16,392 bases of DNA, from the NCBI GenBank assembly GCA_003857395.1, contig RPRC01000155.1:1-16392 (forward strand), in the 5' to 3' direction. Positions 5,601 to 13,852 of this stretch are shown here, piece by piece. The position numbers and the translations under genes were made by a program. The DNA is from Geobacter sp. GTDB taxonomy: Bacteria > Desulfobacterota > Desulfuromonadia > Geobacterales > Geobacteraceae. Numbering within the stretch: the first letter of the stretch is position 1; every line of letters starts with the position of its first letter. The notes beneath the pieces are model-generated. The model saw only the letters and a list, made by a program, of their open reading frames with translations. It ran no database searches and was not told the DNA's origin.

Positions 5601-6941
5601 GTGAAGGTATTTTCTGTACTTGCAGTCCTTCTGTTGTTTTTCTCGTCCCTCAGCATCGCTGGCGACAGGGCAGTTTCCCTGGAAGAGGCGATACGCCTGT
5701 CCCTTGCAAGGAATAACCTGCTGAAGGCAGCCGAACAGCGGGAAATGGCTGCAAGGCACAGCGTTGCCGCCAGCCGCAGCCGCTTTCTGCCCCGCATCTT
5801 CCTCGATGAAAACTATTCCGCTTCCAATGCTCCGACCCGCGTCTTTATGATGAAGCTGGACCAGGGGCGTTTTGCCGGCAATGACTTCCAGATCGATACG
5901 CTGAATCATCCTTCTTCAACCAGCGACTTCCGGACCTCTTTCAGCTTGGAGCAGCCCATTTTTGACCTGAGTATCGTCTTTGGTTCGGATTTGGTGGTAA
6001 AAGAAGCGGAAGAGCAGAGCCTTGCGCTGCAGCGGCGCAGGGAAGAGGTCGCTTTTGCGGTATTCAGCTCGTATCTCGAGGTGCAGAAGGCTCGCACGAT
6101 GCTTGTCTCAGCGGAAAAGGCAGTGAAGGATGCGGAAGAGCATCGAAGGCTGGCACGGGTGAGAACCGAATCAGGACTGGGCCTGAAGTCGGATGAGCTG
6201 CGTGCCGGGACTTTCCTGGCGGAGATGGAACAACAGTACATTACGGCAAAAAATAATGTCGTGCTGGCAGGTATGAGGCTTGCCCTGGTGGCTGGCGAAC
6301 CGGATGGTCAGAGCCTCGAAATCAACGAGTACCTGACCGGAATGCCTCTCGGACAAGAGAAAAAAGATTTCGTAGCGGTCGCCCTTGCGAACCGCAAGGA
6401 TCTTAAGGAGCTGGAACTAGCCGCGGAGAAGGCTCAGATTGGCGTCAGTCTGGCCGGGAGTGCTTTCCTGCCGACCCTCTATGGCAATGCCGCCTATCAG
6501 ATGAACGACCGCGATCTCCCCTTCGGGCGGGACAATGATTCCTGGGTTGCCGGGGTGACTCTCCGCTGGGAACTCTTTGACGGCCTGCGCCGCTTTGACG
6601 AACGCGCCCGCGCCCGGTCCCTGGAAAGTTCCGCCCGAGAGTACCTGGCATACCAGCAGCGCGAGGTGTCCTTCCAGGTTCGGGAGAGCCTCTTGCGGCT
6701 GGACGAAGCGGAACAGAGGCTGCTGGTTGCCCGTTCCTCGCTGGCAGATGCGGAAGAAAGCGTACGTCTTGTTACGAAGCGTTTTAGCAACTCCCTCGCC
6801 ACTCTGGTTGATGTTTTGGATACCCAGTCAGCCGTGAACAGGGCCCGGGTCTCGGTGGTGGATAATGACGCCGGATATGCCCTGGCAACGGCCCGGGTCT
6901 GGTATAGTGCGGGGATTTTTCTCCAGGAGGTCATGAAATGA
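5601..6941 (+). CDS. TolC family outer membrane efflux protein
   Basis: A 446-residue precursor of an outer membrane channel with a periplasmic helical barrel. Residues 1-20 form a signal peptide (charged start, hydrophobic core VLAVLLLFFSSLSI, cleavage near IAG). The mature part shows the duplicated TolC-type pattern of long heptad-like helices: AVSLEEAIRLSLARNN near the start, and the second repeat beginning at KKDFVAVALANRKDLKELELAAEKA. A conserved late segment reads SLATLVDVLDTQSAVNRARV. The GTG at 5601 has AGGAGGT four bases upstream. The gene overlaps the adaptor by 4 bp (ATGA), so it is the first gene of a channel-adaptor-pump operon; it is unusual only in that many RND operons carry the channel last. 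Confidence 0.93.
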   Translation: MKVFSVLAVLLLFFSSLSIAGDRAVSLEEAIRLSLARNNLLKAAEQREMAARHSVAASRSRFLPRIFLDENYSASNAPTRVFMMKLDQGRFAGNDFQIDTLNHPSSTSDFRTSFSLEQPIFDLSIVFGSDLVVKEAEEQSLALQRRREEVAFAVFSSYLEVQKARTMLVSAEKAVKDAEEHRRLARVRTESGLGLKSDELRAGTFLAEMEQQYITAKNNVVLAGMRLALVAGEPDGQSLEINEYLTGMPLGQEKKDFVAVALANRKDLKELELAAEKAQIGVSLAGSAFLPTLYGNAAYQMNDRDLPFGRDNDSWVAGVTLRWELFDGLRRFDERARARSLESSAREYLAYQQREVSFQVRESLLRLDEAEQRLLVARSSLADAEESVRLVTKRFSNSLATLVDVLDTQSAVNRARVSVVDNDAGYALATARVWYSAGIFLQEVMK

Positions 6942-8005
6942 ATATACTGTCATCGGGTTTTGCTGTTCTCCTTGCGGCCCTGCTGGCAACTTCAGTAACG
7001 GGGTGCTCGGACAACGGCAAAGAGGGGAAGGAGACCCATGCTATTGTTACAGGTCTGACGGTGGAAAAAACGATGCTCGTTTCGCTTCCCGAACAGTTCG
7101 AGGCATCGGGTACGGTGAAGGCGAAAAATGCCGCCCAGCTTGCGGCCCGCATCAGCGGCACCGTTTCAGAAGTTCACGCGAAAGAAGGCGACCGTGTTCA
7201 GCGCGGCAGCCCGCTGGTGACACTGGTAGCCCCTGAAAGCACCGCCGGTGCCAGTGGTGCTGCCCATGCCGTGGAAGAGGCCCTGGCTCGCAAGAAGCTG
7301 GCTGATGTGACCTATGGAAGGTTTGCCAGACTCTACGAAGAGCAGGCCGTCACCGGACAGGAACTGGACACCCGCCGGGCCGAACGCGACATGGCCGACC
7401 AGTCGCTGGCCCGGGCCCGGCAGGCAGCGCGGGCCGCTGCGGCCGTCGCCGGGTATACCAGAATTGCCGCTCCCCTGAGTGGGGTGGTTACCGCCAGGAC
7501 GGTTGATCCGGGCAGCACCGTATTTCCGGGGATGCCGTTGATGACGGTCGAGGAAGAAGGCCGCTACCGTCTTGAGCTGGCGGTTCCCGAATCTCTCCAG
7601 GGAAAGATAGCCCTGGGAGCGTCCGTTCCTGTTTTCCTGGACGGGAGTAGCGGCAGCGTAACTGGTACAGTGATTGAAATCGTGCCCACAGTGGATCCGG
7701 TCAGTCGGACCTTTACGGTAAAACTGGATATTCCCGCCAAGGGGAGGCATTCCGGCCAGTTCGGCCGGGCGCTGTTGCCGGTGGGTGAAAAGCAGGGCCT
7801 GATGGTCCCGATAACGGCTGTCATGGAACGGGGTCAGCTGACCTTTGTCTGGGTCCTCGATGACGGGAACATTGCCCGCATGAGGCTGGTAAAGCCGGGA
7901 ACCGCCTTGGCCGACCGCATCGAGATTCTCACCGGCCTTTCCGCCGGGGAGCGGATCGTAGTGCGCGGCACTGAAAAGGTGACAGACGGGGCACACGTGA
8001 AGTGA
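6938..8005 (+). CDS. RND efflux periplasmic adaptor (membrane fusion protein), lipoprotein
   Basis: A 355-residue AcrA/HlyD-family adaptor that bridges the inner membrane pump and the outer membrane channel. The N terminus is a lipoprotein signal with lipobox V20-T21-G22-C23, so it is probably anchored by lipid in the inner membrane. Domain order: first half of the lipoyl domain (AARISGTVSEVHAKEGDRVQRG), a helical hairpin (about 100-165) rich in Ala, Arg and Glu, second half of the lipoyl domain (IAAPLSGVVTARTVDPGS), then beta-barrel and membrane-proximal domains ending near the C terminus (GLSAGERIVVRGTEKVTDGAHVK). The ATGA overlap with the channel gene means translational coupling. A 98-bp gap with a hairpin separates it from the pump gene. 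Confidence 0.93.
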   Translation: MNILSSGFAVLLAALLATSVTGCSDNGKEGKETHAIVTGLTVEKTMLVSLPEQFEASGTVKAKNAAQLAARISGTVSEVHAKEGDRVQRGSPLVTLVAPESTAGASGAAHAVEEALARKKLADVTYGRFARLYEEQAVTGQELDTRRAERDMADQSLARARQAARAAAAVAGYTRIAAPLSGVVTARTVDPGSTVFPGMPLMTVEEEGRYRLELAVPESLQGKIALGASVPVFLDGSSGSVTGTVIEIVPTVDPVSRTFTVKLDIPAKGRHSGQFGRALLPVGEKQGLMVPITAVMERGQLTFVWVLDDGNIARMRLVKPGTALADRIEILTGLSAGERIVVRGTEKVTDGAHVK

Positions 8006-8009
8006 AAGG

Positions 8010-8031
8010 GGATTATTATGCCCCATAATCC
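8010..8031 (+). other. Intercistronic hairpin between adaptor and pump genes
   Basis: GGATTAT (8010-8016) pairs with ATAATCC (8025-8031) around an 8-nt loop, five bases after the adaptor stop. There is no T-run, so it probably does not terminate; it could protect the upstream message and make adaptor and pump levels differ. Confidence 0.4.
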
Positions 8032-8103
8032 GTACCCCGTAATCCAATAAATCCTGTCCAGCCTGTTAATTTGAGAGCTTCTTTACTGCATGTGGAGTCT
8101 TAC

Positions 8104-11100
8104 ATGGATAAACTCGGTATCGCCGGTAAAATCGCCCGCGCTTTCATCGATTCGAAACTGACCCCTCTTATTGTCATTGCTTCTCTATTCTTCGGAGTGT
8201 ACGCGATTCTGGTGACCCCGAGGGAAGAGGAGCCGCAGATTGTGGTGCCGATGGTGGATATCTACCTGCCGCTTCCCGGCTCGACCCCGAAAGAAGTGGA
8301 GGAGCGGGTGGTCAAGCCCTTCGAGGGGAAGATGTGGGAGATCAAGGGGGTCGAGTACGTCTATTCCGCCAGCGGGCCGGGCATGGGGATCATCACCGTC
8401 CGCTTTCTGGTGGGCGAGGACATGGAAAAATCCCTGGTCAAGCTCTACAACAAGGTGATGAGTAACCGAGGAATCCTGCCTCCCGGTGCAGGTGAACCAC
8501 TGGTGGTGCCCAAGTCCATCGACGACGTGCCGATCGTGACCTTGACCCTCTGGTCCGGCCGCTATGATTCCTATACCCTGCGCCGTGTTGCCCGGGAACT
8601 CTGCGACGAGTTGAAAAAGAGCAGCAATGTGGCCGAGACCGGAATCAAGGGTGGACTTCGCCGGCAGGTGCAGGTGCGACTCGATCCAGGGAGGCTGGCA
8701 GCGTACAACATGTCGCCGCTCCAGGTGATTGACGCCCTGCAGAAGGGCAATGTTTCGGTCCGTTCGGGAACCTTTCCGGGAGATAATCGCGAGTATTTGG
8801 TTGACGGAGGCGATTTTCTTGGTGATGTGGAAGCGGTGAAACGCTTGGTGGTAACTGTCCATGACGGACGACCGGTCTATCTCGCCGATCTGGCCGCTAT
8901 CCGGGACGGTCCAGAAGAAGCGGATCAGTATCTGTTTTTCGGGCTGGGTCCTGCGGCGGGCACAAAGGGAATCAGCGCTGAACCGTGGAGGAATTACCCT
9001 GCGGTCACCGTGTCCGTGGCCAAACGGAAAGGGGCCAATGCCACCTGGGTGGCAGAGGACCTGCTGAAACGGGTAGAATCCCTGAAGGGAAAGCTCATTC
9101 CCGAGGATATCCAGATTACGGTGACCCGCAATTACGGCGAGTCCGCCCGGGAAAAGAACAATGAGCTGCTTTTCCACATGTTCCTGGCGGCCCTCTCGGT
9201 AACGATTCTCATTGCCCTGTTCATGGGCTGGCGTGCCGGAGCCGTGGCAGCTATCGCCATACCCGTTACCCTGGCCTTGACCCTGTTCGCCTTTTCGATC
9301 CTCGGCTATACCCTGAACCGGATTACCCTGTTCGCCCTGATCTTTTCCATCGGCATCCTGGTGGATGACGCCATCGTGGTGGTGGAAAACATTCACCGCT
9401 ACTTCACCACCACCCGCTTCAAGCCGCTGGATGCGGCAATCAGGGCCGTGGACGAAATCGGCAACCCCACGGTGCTGGCCACCTTTGCGGTTATTGCCTC
9501 GATCCTGCCCATGGGCTTTGTTGGCGGACTCATGGGACCTTACATGCGGCCCATTCCGGTGGGGGCGAGCATGGCCATGCTCTTTTCAATGCTTATCGCC
9601 TTTACTGTCACCCCCTATTACGCCTACCGGTTGATGCAGGGCGAGTCTCATTTCGGCAGCGAAGAACCGCCCGAGGAGTCGCGCCTTACCCGCTTCTACC
9701 GGTCAATCATGGGCAAGCTCCTCCACGACCGGAAGATCCGCGCCGGTTTTTTGGTCGGGGTGGTGGTGCTTCTGCTGATTTCGGTGAGCCTGCTGTTCCT
9801 GAAAGTCGTCACGGTCAAGATGCTTCCCTTTGACAACAAGAGCGAACTGCAGGTAATCGTTGATGCACCAAGCGGCACTGCCCTGGAAGAGACGGCCCGG
9901 CTGGTTTCCGAGATGGGGGATGCCCTGCGCACCTTTCCCGAGGTGACCGATTTTCAGACCTATATCGGCAACAGTGCGCCCTTCAACTTTAACGGTCTGG
10001 TCCGCCACTATTATCTGAGGAGCGGGGCTAATCTGGCCGACATCCAGGTAAACCTGGTCGGTAAGTCAGAGCGCTCGGATCAGTCCCATGACATAGCAAA
10101 GCGGGTTCGTCCGGTACTGAAGAAGATTGCCGACCGCTACGGCGCCCGTATCAAAGTGGCCGAGATTCCTCCCGGTCCGCCGGTACTCTCCACTTTGGTA
10201 GCGGAGGTCTACGGCCCCGACCAGCAAACCCGAATCGATATTGCCGGGAAGATCAAGGACATATTCAACAAAACCCCCGGCGTGGTCGATGTGGACTGGT
10301 ACCTGGAGGATGACCAGACCCTCTATACCTTTGTCGTGGACAAGGAAAAGGCTGCCCTTTCGGGTATTTCCTCTGATGACGTGGTAAAAACCCTGCGTAC
10401 CGCACTGGGGGGCATGGATGCGGGGCTCTTGCACCTGTCGGCGGAAAAAGAGCCGGTGCTTGTCAACGTGCGGCTTCCCCAGAACCGGAGAAGCTCGCTG
10501 GAAGCGCTTTCTTCCATCTATGTTCCTTCGCCGGGCGGCATTGTTCCGCTGTCCCAGCTGGTCCGTGTGAGCAGGGGAATCGAAAACAAGAGCATCTATC
10601 GGAAAAATCTGAAGAACACAGTGTACGTGATCGGGGATGTTGCAGGTGAGATCGAAGCCCCGGTCTATGCCATCCTGAAAATGGGCAAGGAGATTGAAAA
10701 AATAAAGCTTCCTGACGGCTACCGGGTCGGCCAGTTAGCCTCCCGGCAGCCATGGAGCGAGGAACGGCCGTCAATCAAGTGGGACGGCGAGTGGCACATT
10801 ACCTACGAAGTGTTCCGCGACCTGGGAATCGCCTTCGGCGCGGTAATGGTCCTCATTTACGTCCTGGTGGTGGCCTGGTTCCGGAGCTTCACCACGCCGC
10901 TGGTGATCATGGCGCCCATACCCCTGACTCTGATCGGAATCCTGCCGGGTCATGCACTGTTCGGCGCTTTCTTTACCGCTACCAGCATGATCGGCTTTAT
11001 TGCCTTGGCCGGAATCATTGTTCGTAACTCCATCATCCTCATCGACTTCGCCGAACTGAAAAGGCGCGAGGGGCTTGCCTTGGACGAAGCGATCATTGAG

Positions 11101-11322
11101 GCGGGTGCGGTCCGGTTCCGGCCCATGCTCCTGACCGGTGCCGCTGTTGTGGTCGGCAGTTTCGTGATCGTCTTCGACCCGATCTTCCAGGGGTTGGCGA
11201 TTGCTCTCATGTGCGGCGAGATTGCCTCCACCACCCTGTCGCGGGTGACGATACCAGTGCTGTATTACCTGGTGGAGCGGCGGAAGGAAGGTGCAGGGAG
11301 GGCGAAACTTTACCACCCCTAA
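8104..11322 (+). CDS. RND efflux pump permease (AcrB/HAE-type)
   Basis: A 1072-residue inner membrane pump of normal RND length and architecture: TM1 at about 16-34, a large periplasmic loop, a TM block from about 355-525, the internal repeat (second loop from about 570) and a final TM block from about 910. The proton-relay aspartates are present in TM4 (D421 and D422 in [16 protein letters not shown]). At the position of AcrB Lys940 it has arginine (R974 in [15 protein letters not shown]). It exports substrates, probably amphipathic compounds, in exchange for protons together with the two upstream proteins; the substrate cannot be predicted. The ATG at 8104 has GGAG six bases upstream; an in-frame TTG at 8071 lies before the ribosome site. 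No regulator gene is adjacent. Confidence 0.95.
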   Translation: MDKLGIAGKIARAFIDSKLTPLIVIASLFFGVYAILVTPREEEPQIVVPMVDIYLPLPGSTPKEVEERVVKPFEGKMWEIKGVEYVYSASGPGMGIITVRFLVGEDMEKSLVKLYNKVMSNRGILPPGAGEPLVVPKSIDDVPIVTLTLWSGRYDSYTLRRVARELCDELKKSSNVAETGIKGGLRRQVQVRLDPGRLAAYNMSPLQVIDALQKGNVSVRSGTFPGDNREYLVDGGDFLGDVEAVKRLVVTVHDGRPVYLADLAAIRDGPEEADQYLFFGLGPAAGTKGISAEPWRNYPAVTVSVAKRKGANATWVAEDLLKRVESLKGKLIPEDIQITVTRNYGESAREKNNELLFHMFLAALSVTILIALFMGWRAGAVAAIAIPVTLALTLFAFSILGYTLNRITLFALIFSIGILVDDAIVVVENIHRYFTTTRFKPLDAAIRAVDEIGNPTVLATFAVIASILPMGFVGGLMGPYMRPIPVGASMAMLFSMLIAFTVTPYYAYRLMQGESHFGSEEPPEESRLTRFYRSIMGKLLHDRKIRAGFLVGVVVLLLISVSLLFLKVVTVKMLPFDNKSELQVIVDAPSGTALEETARLVSEMGDALRTFPEVTDFQTYIGNSAPFNFNGLVRHYYLRSGANLADIQVNLVGKSERSDQSHDIAKRVRPVLKKIADRYGARIKVAEIPPGPPVLSTLVAEVYGPDQQTRIDIAGKIKDIFNKTPGVVDVDWYLEDDQTLYTFVVDKEKAALSGISSDDVVKTLRTALGGMDAGLLHLSAEKEPVLVNVRLPQNRRSSLEALSSIYVPSPGGIVPLSQLVRVSRGIENKSIYRKNLKNTVYVIGDVAGEIEAPVYAILKMGKEIEKIKLPDGYRVGQLASRQPWSEERPSIKWDGEWHITYEVFRDLGIAFGAVMVLIYVLVVAWFRSFTTPLVIMAPIPLTLIGILPGHALFGAFFTATSMIGFIALAGIIVRNSIILIDFAELKRREGLALDEAIIEAGAVRFRPMLLTGAAVVVGSFVIVFDPIFQGLAIALMCGEIASTTLSRVTIPVLYYLVERRKEGAGRAKLYHP

Positions 11323-11353
11323 TCCCTCCTATTGTAGGAGCGGCTGGGGGTGG
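11313..11353 (+). terminator. Two-tier hairpin spanning the pump gene stop codon
   Basis: CCACCCC (11313-11319) pairs with GGGGTGG (11347-11353), and inside it CTCCTA (11326-11331) pairs with TAGGAG (11335-11340) around a TTG loop. The TAA stop is inside the structure. No T-run follows, so it may be a 3' protective stem or factor-dependent stop, leaving some read-through into the next genes. Confidence 0.4.
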
Positions 11354-11383
11354 TTGGAAATAGTGCCGATTTGAAAATGGAAT

Positions 11384-11421
11384 AAGAGGTAAAAGGTGAA
11401 AGGAACAAGGTAAGGTGTGAG
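11384..11421 (+). repeat. Purine-rich imperfect AGGT(A/G)AA repeat
   Basis: The stretch before the DUF2892 gene repeats AGGTAAA/AGGTGAA/AAGGTAAGGTG units almost without pyrimidines. I see no gene in it. It may be low-complexity spacer; the true ribosome site AAGGAGG follows further on at 11438-11444. Confidence 0.4.
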
Positions 11422-11451
11422 AGAAGTTGCGGTTTCCAAGGAGGAAAAACC

Positions 11452-11664
11452 ATGTACATTGACCGATTGCTGAGAATCATCGCCGGCGCATTTATTATGC
11501 TGTCGGTTTTGTTGGCCGTGAAGGTGAACCTCAACTGGCTCTGGTTCACCGCCTTTATCGGTCTGAATCTGTTTCAGTCGGGTTTCAGCAACTGGTGCCC
11601 GATGATTACCATTCTGGTAAAACTTGGCGTGCCGCGATTCCCGAAAGGCTATCATGCAGAATAA
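11452..11664 (+). CDS. DUF2892 small inner membrane protein
   Basis: A 70-residue protein with two hydrophobic helices (about 8-23 and 28-45) and the short SNWCPM segment typical of the DUF2892 family, also found as the C-terminal membrane part of YgaP-like rhodanese proteins. Its function is unknown. The start ATG has a good AAGGAGG site at proper spacing. Its stop overlaps the start of the MBL-fold gene by 11 bp, so the two are probably co-translated. It lies about 130 bp after the efflux pump gene and could be read as part of that operon or separately; no clear promoter was found. Confidence 0.85.
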   Translation: MYIDRLLRIIAGAFIMLSVLLAVKVNLNWLWFTAFIGLNLFQSGFSNWCPMITILVKLGVPRFPKGYHAE

Positions 11665-12493
11665 GCTCCGGATAACCGTCCTCTGCGAGAACACCGTTGG
11701 TCCTGTTTCCGGAACCCTGGGTGAGCATGGCTTTGCCGCCTTGCTGGAGGGCGAAGGGCTGAACATCCTCTTTGACACCGGCATGGGAGAGACCCTGCTG
11801 CGGAACGCAGTAAGAATGAATCGCGACCTGCACCGGGTTGAGCAGGTGGTCCTCTCTCATGGACACTGCGACCATACCGGCGGCCTTCTGCCTTTGCTGA
11901 GAAATTGTGGCGGTAAGGAGGTCTATGCCCACCCCGCGGTTTTTTCCCGGCGCTACCGGGTCAAGGATAACGGCGAAAGCATTCCAATCGGCATACCCTG
12001 CGACGAGGCCTTCCTGCGGGGAATGAAGGCGCGCTTCAATCTTGATCATCGCTTCCGGGAGATTTCCCCTTGCGTTTTCCTCACCGGAGAGGTGCCGCGA
12101 AAAACCGTCTTCGAGAAGGGGGACCGGGGCATGTTCCGCGATCCTGAAGGGCGCGAAATCGATCCGCTGGAGGATGACCAGTCACTGGTAATCAAGACCT
12201 CGAAAGGGCTTGTCCTGTTGCTGGGCTGTTGCCATGCAGGGCTGGTGAACACCATTGAGCATGCCCGGGAAAAGACCGGCGAGGAGCGGGTCTACGCCGT
12301 GATCGGCGGCACTCATCTCAATTTCTGCTCTCCCGATCAGACGGAAGCGACCGTGAGGGCATTGCGCACTTTCGGGATCAGCAAGATCAGCGCAAGCCAC
12401 TGCACCGGTTTTGCCGCTTCGGCGAGGCTGCAGCGGGAATTTCCCGGCGAGTTCCATCCTGCCAATGTGGGGTATATGCTGGAGACGGGATAA
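11654..12493 (+). CDS. MBL-fold metallo-hydrolase (COG1237-like)
   Basis: A 279-residue cytoplasmic protein of the metallo-beta-lactamase superfamily, closest in pattern to the COG1237 group, some of whose archaeal members are annotated as dihydropterin-related synthases. The metal ligands are all visible: H69-x-H71-x-D73-H74 (SHGHCDHTGG), H194 (GCCHAG) and H249 (ASHCTG); D41 lies in LFDTG. The substrate is unknown. The ATG at 11654 lies inside the end of the DUF2892 gene with only a weak AAAGG site, which fits translational coupling. An in-frame start ten codons earlier is possible but less well placed. The TAA stop is built into the A-run of a terminator acting on the opposite strand. Confidence 0.88.
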   Translation: MQNKLRITVLCENTVGPVSGTLGEHGFAALLEGEGLNILFDTGMGETLLRNAVRMNRDLHRVEQVVLSHGHCDHTGGLLPLLRNCGGKEVYAHPAVFSRRYRVKDNGESIPIGIPCDEAFLRGMKARFNLDHRFREISPCVFLTGEVPRKTVFEKGDRGMFRDPEGREIDPLEDDQSLVIKTSKGLVLLLGCCHAGLVNTIEHAREKTGEERVYAVIGGTHLNFCSPDQTEATVRALRTFGISKISASHCTGFAASARLQREFPGEFHPANVGYMLETG

Positions 12494-12519
12494 AAAAAGG
12501 GGCGACCGTGCGGTCGCCC
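12492..12519 (-). terminator. Intrinsic terminator on the minus strand
   Basis: GGGCGACC (12500-12507) pairs with GGTCGCCC (12512-12519) around a GTGC loop. Read on the minus strand, the stem is followed by one C and seven T. It would stop transcripts coming from elbB before they run antisense into the MBL gene. On the plus strand the stem has no T-run, so it acts there at most as a 3' stem. Confidence 0.75.
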
Positions 12520-12540
12520 AAGGAGGGAAAAATAGACGCT

Positions 12541-12837
12541 TTTGTCAGCTAGTGGACAGGCTTCTTTTTTTCGCTGATTTTGTTGTTTCATGAATTGTGC
12601 CAGTGAGAAAACCCCACTATTCGAACGGCGAACCGATTGGCGCCTGTCACACATTTTCGCCAGAAAAAGCAAAGGCCCGACAGGCCTTTTCCCGCATAGG
12701 GATGGGCTTCCGGGCCTTTGTCATGGAGACGCCGGGAGTACTGCATAGACACCCATGAACCTTTTGTCGCCTCGGGAAAGAGGATCATGAATGCCTGTTT
12801 TTTGAGCAGGATGTGCCTTTTGTCGGGCACAGGATGT
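12541..12837. other. Structured spacer, no credible gene
   Basis: The stretch contains several stems. CAAAGGCCCG (12670-12679) can pair with CGGGCCTTTG (12711-12720), or AAAGGCC (12671-12677) with the nearer GGCCTTT (12683-12689). Next to the elbB stop, TGTGCC (12812-12817) pairs with GGCACA (12826-12831), and the octamer CAGGATGT occurs at 12807-12814 and 12830-12837. An 80-codon minus-strand reading frame (12588-12830) has no ribosome site, no recognisable domain and crosses these stems, so I do not call it. Confidence 0.4.
12661..12689 (-). terminator. Probable intrinsic terminator after elbB
   Basis: AAAGGCC (12671-12677) and GGCCTTT (12683-12689) form a stem with a 5-nt loop; on the minus strand the stem is followed by GCTTTTTCTG. 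It lies about 150 bp after the elbB stop and upstream of the second terminator at 12492-12519. Confidence 0.55.
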
Positions 12838-13494
12838 CTAGATCAGATCCAGCAGGGCCTTCACCGTCTGCTCGATTCCTTCGGCAGCTTCTGATATCCG
12901 GGTCGCCAGCATATACGCGGGGGTGGAAACAATCTTGTGTTCCTTGTCCACCACGAATTCCCTGACCGGGCACTCCACATGCGTGCTGCCGGTCTGGTTG
13001 ATGGCTGCCGCCGTGCCGGCATCGTTGCCGATGGTAACGGAAGGTGCGTATTCCTTGCCGAGTACCGCCGCGATCAGTGCGGGGGCAATGCAGATGGCGC
13101 CAATCGGTTTTCTTGCCTCCGCCATTTCCCGGATGAGACGGGCAACGTCCGGTTGAGTGGCCGCAGCCGATCCTTTGTCAGCAAAGTTGCAGAGGTTCCT
13201 GGCCGCGCCAAAACCGCCGGGAAAGATGATCGCATCCAGGTCGGCTGCTTGTACCTGTTTGATGTTTCGGATGGCGCCGCGGGCGATCCGTGCCGATTCC
13301 ACCATAACGTTTCTCGTTGCCCCCGTTTCCTCCATGGTCAGGTGATTCACTTCGGAAAATTCCATATCCGGAGCCATGCAGACCGCTTCGGCTCCGTTCC
13401 TGTCGATTGCCAGCAGGGTCAGCACCGCTTCGTGGATCTCGCTGCCGTCCCTCACTCCGCATCCGGAAAGTACCACGCCGATTTTCTTTTTCAT
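12838..13494 (-). CDS. elbB: ElbB-type DJ-1/PfpI family glyoxalase-like protein
   Basis: A 218-residue cytoplasmic protein of the DJ-1/PfpI (class I glutamine amidotransferase-like) fold, matching ElbB in length and layout. Visible landmarks: N-terminal MKKKIGVVLSGCGVRDGSEIHEA, the NHLTMEETGATRNVMVESARIARG block, FPGGFGAARNL, and the nucleophile elbow GAICIAPAL with C135. Escherichia coli ElbB has weak glyoxalase activity and has been associated with isoprenoid production; its physiological role is unsettled. The ATG at 13494 follows a GGGAGGAAG ribosome site. It has its own promoter and appears to be a single-gene unit ending in two terminators. Confidence 0.92.
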   Translation of the reverse strand: MKKKIGVVLSGCGVRDGSEIHEAVLTLLAIDRNGAEAVCMAPDMEFSEVNHLTMEETGATRNVMVESARIARGAIRNIKQVQAADLDAIIFPGGFGAARNLCNFADKGSAAATQPDVARLIREMAEARKPIGAICIAPALIAAVLGKEYAPSVTIGNDAGTAAAINQTGSTHVECPVREFVVDKEHKIVSTPAYMLATRISEAAEGIEQTVKALLDLI

Positions 13495-13551
13495 GGAAAC
13501 TTCCTCCCGTGTAATATTTTATCTACCGATGTCCTCGGGCGATACGAAGTA

Positions 13552-13580
13552 ATTTTAGGCGCACCTGTGAACTTTCGCAA
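13552..13580 (-). promoter_or_regulatory. Promoter of elbB
   Basis: On the minus strand TTGCGA (13580-13575) and TAAAAT (13557-13552) are 17 bp apart, matching four and five of six consensus bases. The start would be near 13545, leaving a leader of about 50 nt. The MITE-like element begins 31 bp upstream of the -35 box. Confidence 0.55.
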
Positions 13581-13610
13581 GGATTGATATCACGAGGCAG
13601 TGGCGCTGTG

Positions 13611-13770
13611 AGGAGCCTGTCGGACTTAGGGTAAATATGCTATCCGTCTGGACGGTCCATATTCCGCCGCTTTTTTGGTCAATAGAACAACTATTGCCCT
13701 GCAAAATCGACAAAATCTGTCCTCGCCCAGCCTAATGTTCGCTTTGATTTCCTAAGTCCGACAGGCTCCT
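13611..13770. mobile_element. MITE-like non-autonomous element with 20-bp terminal inverted repeats
   Basis: aggagcctgtcggacttagg (13611-13630) is the exact reverse complement of cctaagtccgacaggctcct (13751-13770), bounding a 160-bp element that codes for nothing. Inside are two further palindromes: AATATG/CATATT (13634-13639 with 13658-13663) enclosing CCGTC-TG-GACGG (13644-13655), and CAATAG-N5-CTATTG (13680-13696). No clear target duplication flanks it, though CTGTGAG and CTGGGGG next to slightly shorter ends match at five of seven positions. The structure fits a miniature element moved by an insertion-sequence transposase elsewhere in the genome; I cannot name the family with confidence. 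It lies between the 3' end of the small exported protein gene and the elbB promoter. Confidence 0.8.
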
Positions 13771-13807
13771 GGGGGAGATGGCAACAGGGGCTTCTGTCGA
13801 GTGATCT

Positions 13808-13841
13808 GCCGCACTTCGGGGAGAAAAGAGAGGGGTGCGGC
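13808..13841 (-). terminator. Hairpin after the small exported protein gene
   Basis: GCCGCAC (13808-13814) pairs with GTGCGGC (13835-13841) around a 20-nt purine-rich loop, 11 bp beyond the stop codon. There is no T-run on the minus strand, so terminator function is uncertain. Confidence 0.4.
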
Positions 13842-13852
13842 GCTAGTGCCAT

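Noticed and set aside
5480..5716. 78-codon plus-strand reading frame overlapping the TolC start
   Set aside because: No ribosome site and no family pattern; it overlaps a well-supported GTG start and signal peptide in another frame.
8185..9396. Minus-strand reading frame of 403 codons
   Set aside because: It is the complement of the RND permease; composition (His, Gly, Arg-rich) is typical of an antisense shadow, with no family resemblance.
12588..12830. 80-codon minus-strand reading frame after elbB
   Set aside because: No ribosome site and no recognisable domain, and it crosses several stems including a likely terminator.
13610..13775. Clear target-site duplication around the MITE-like element
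   Set aside because: The flanks CTGTGAG and CTGGGGG match at only five of seven positions, too weak to claim.
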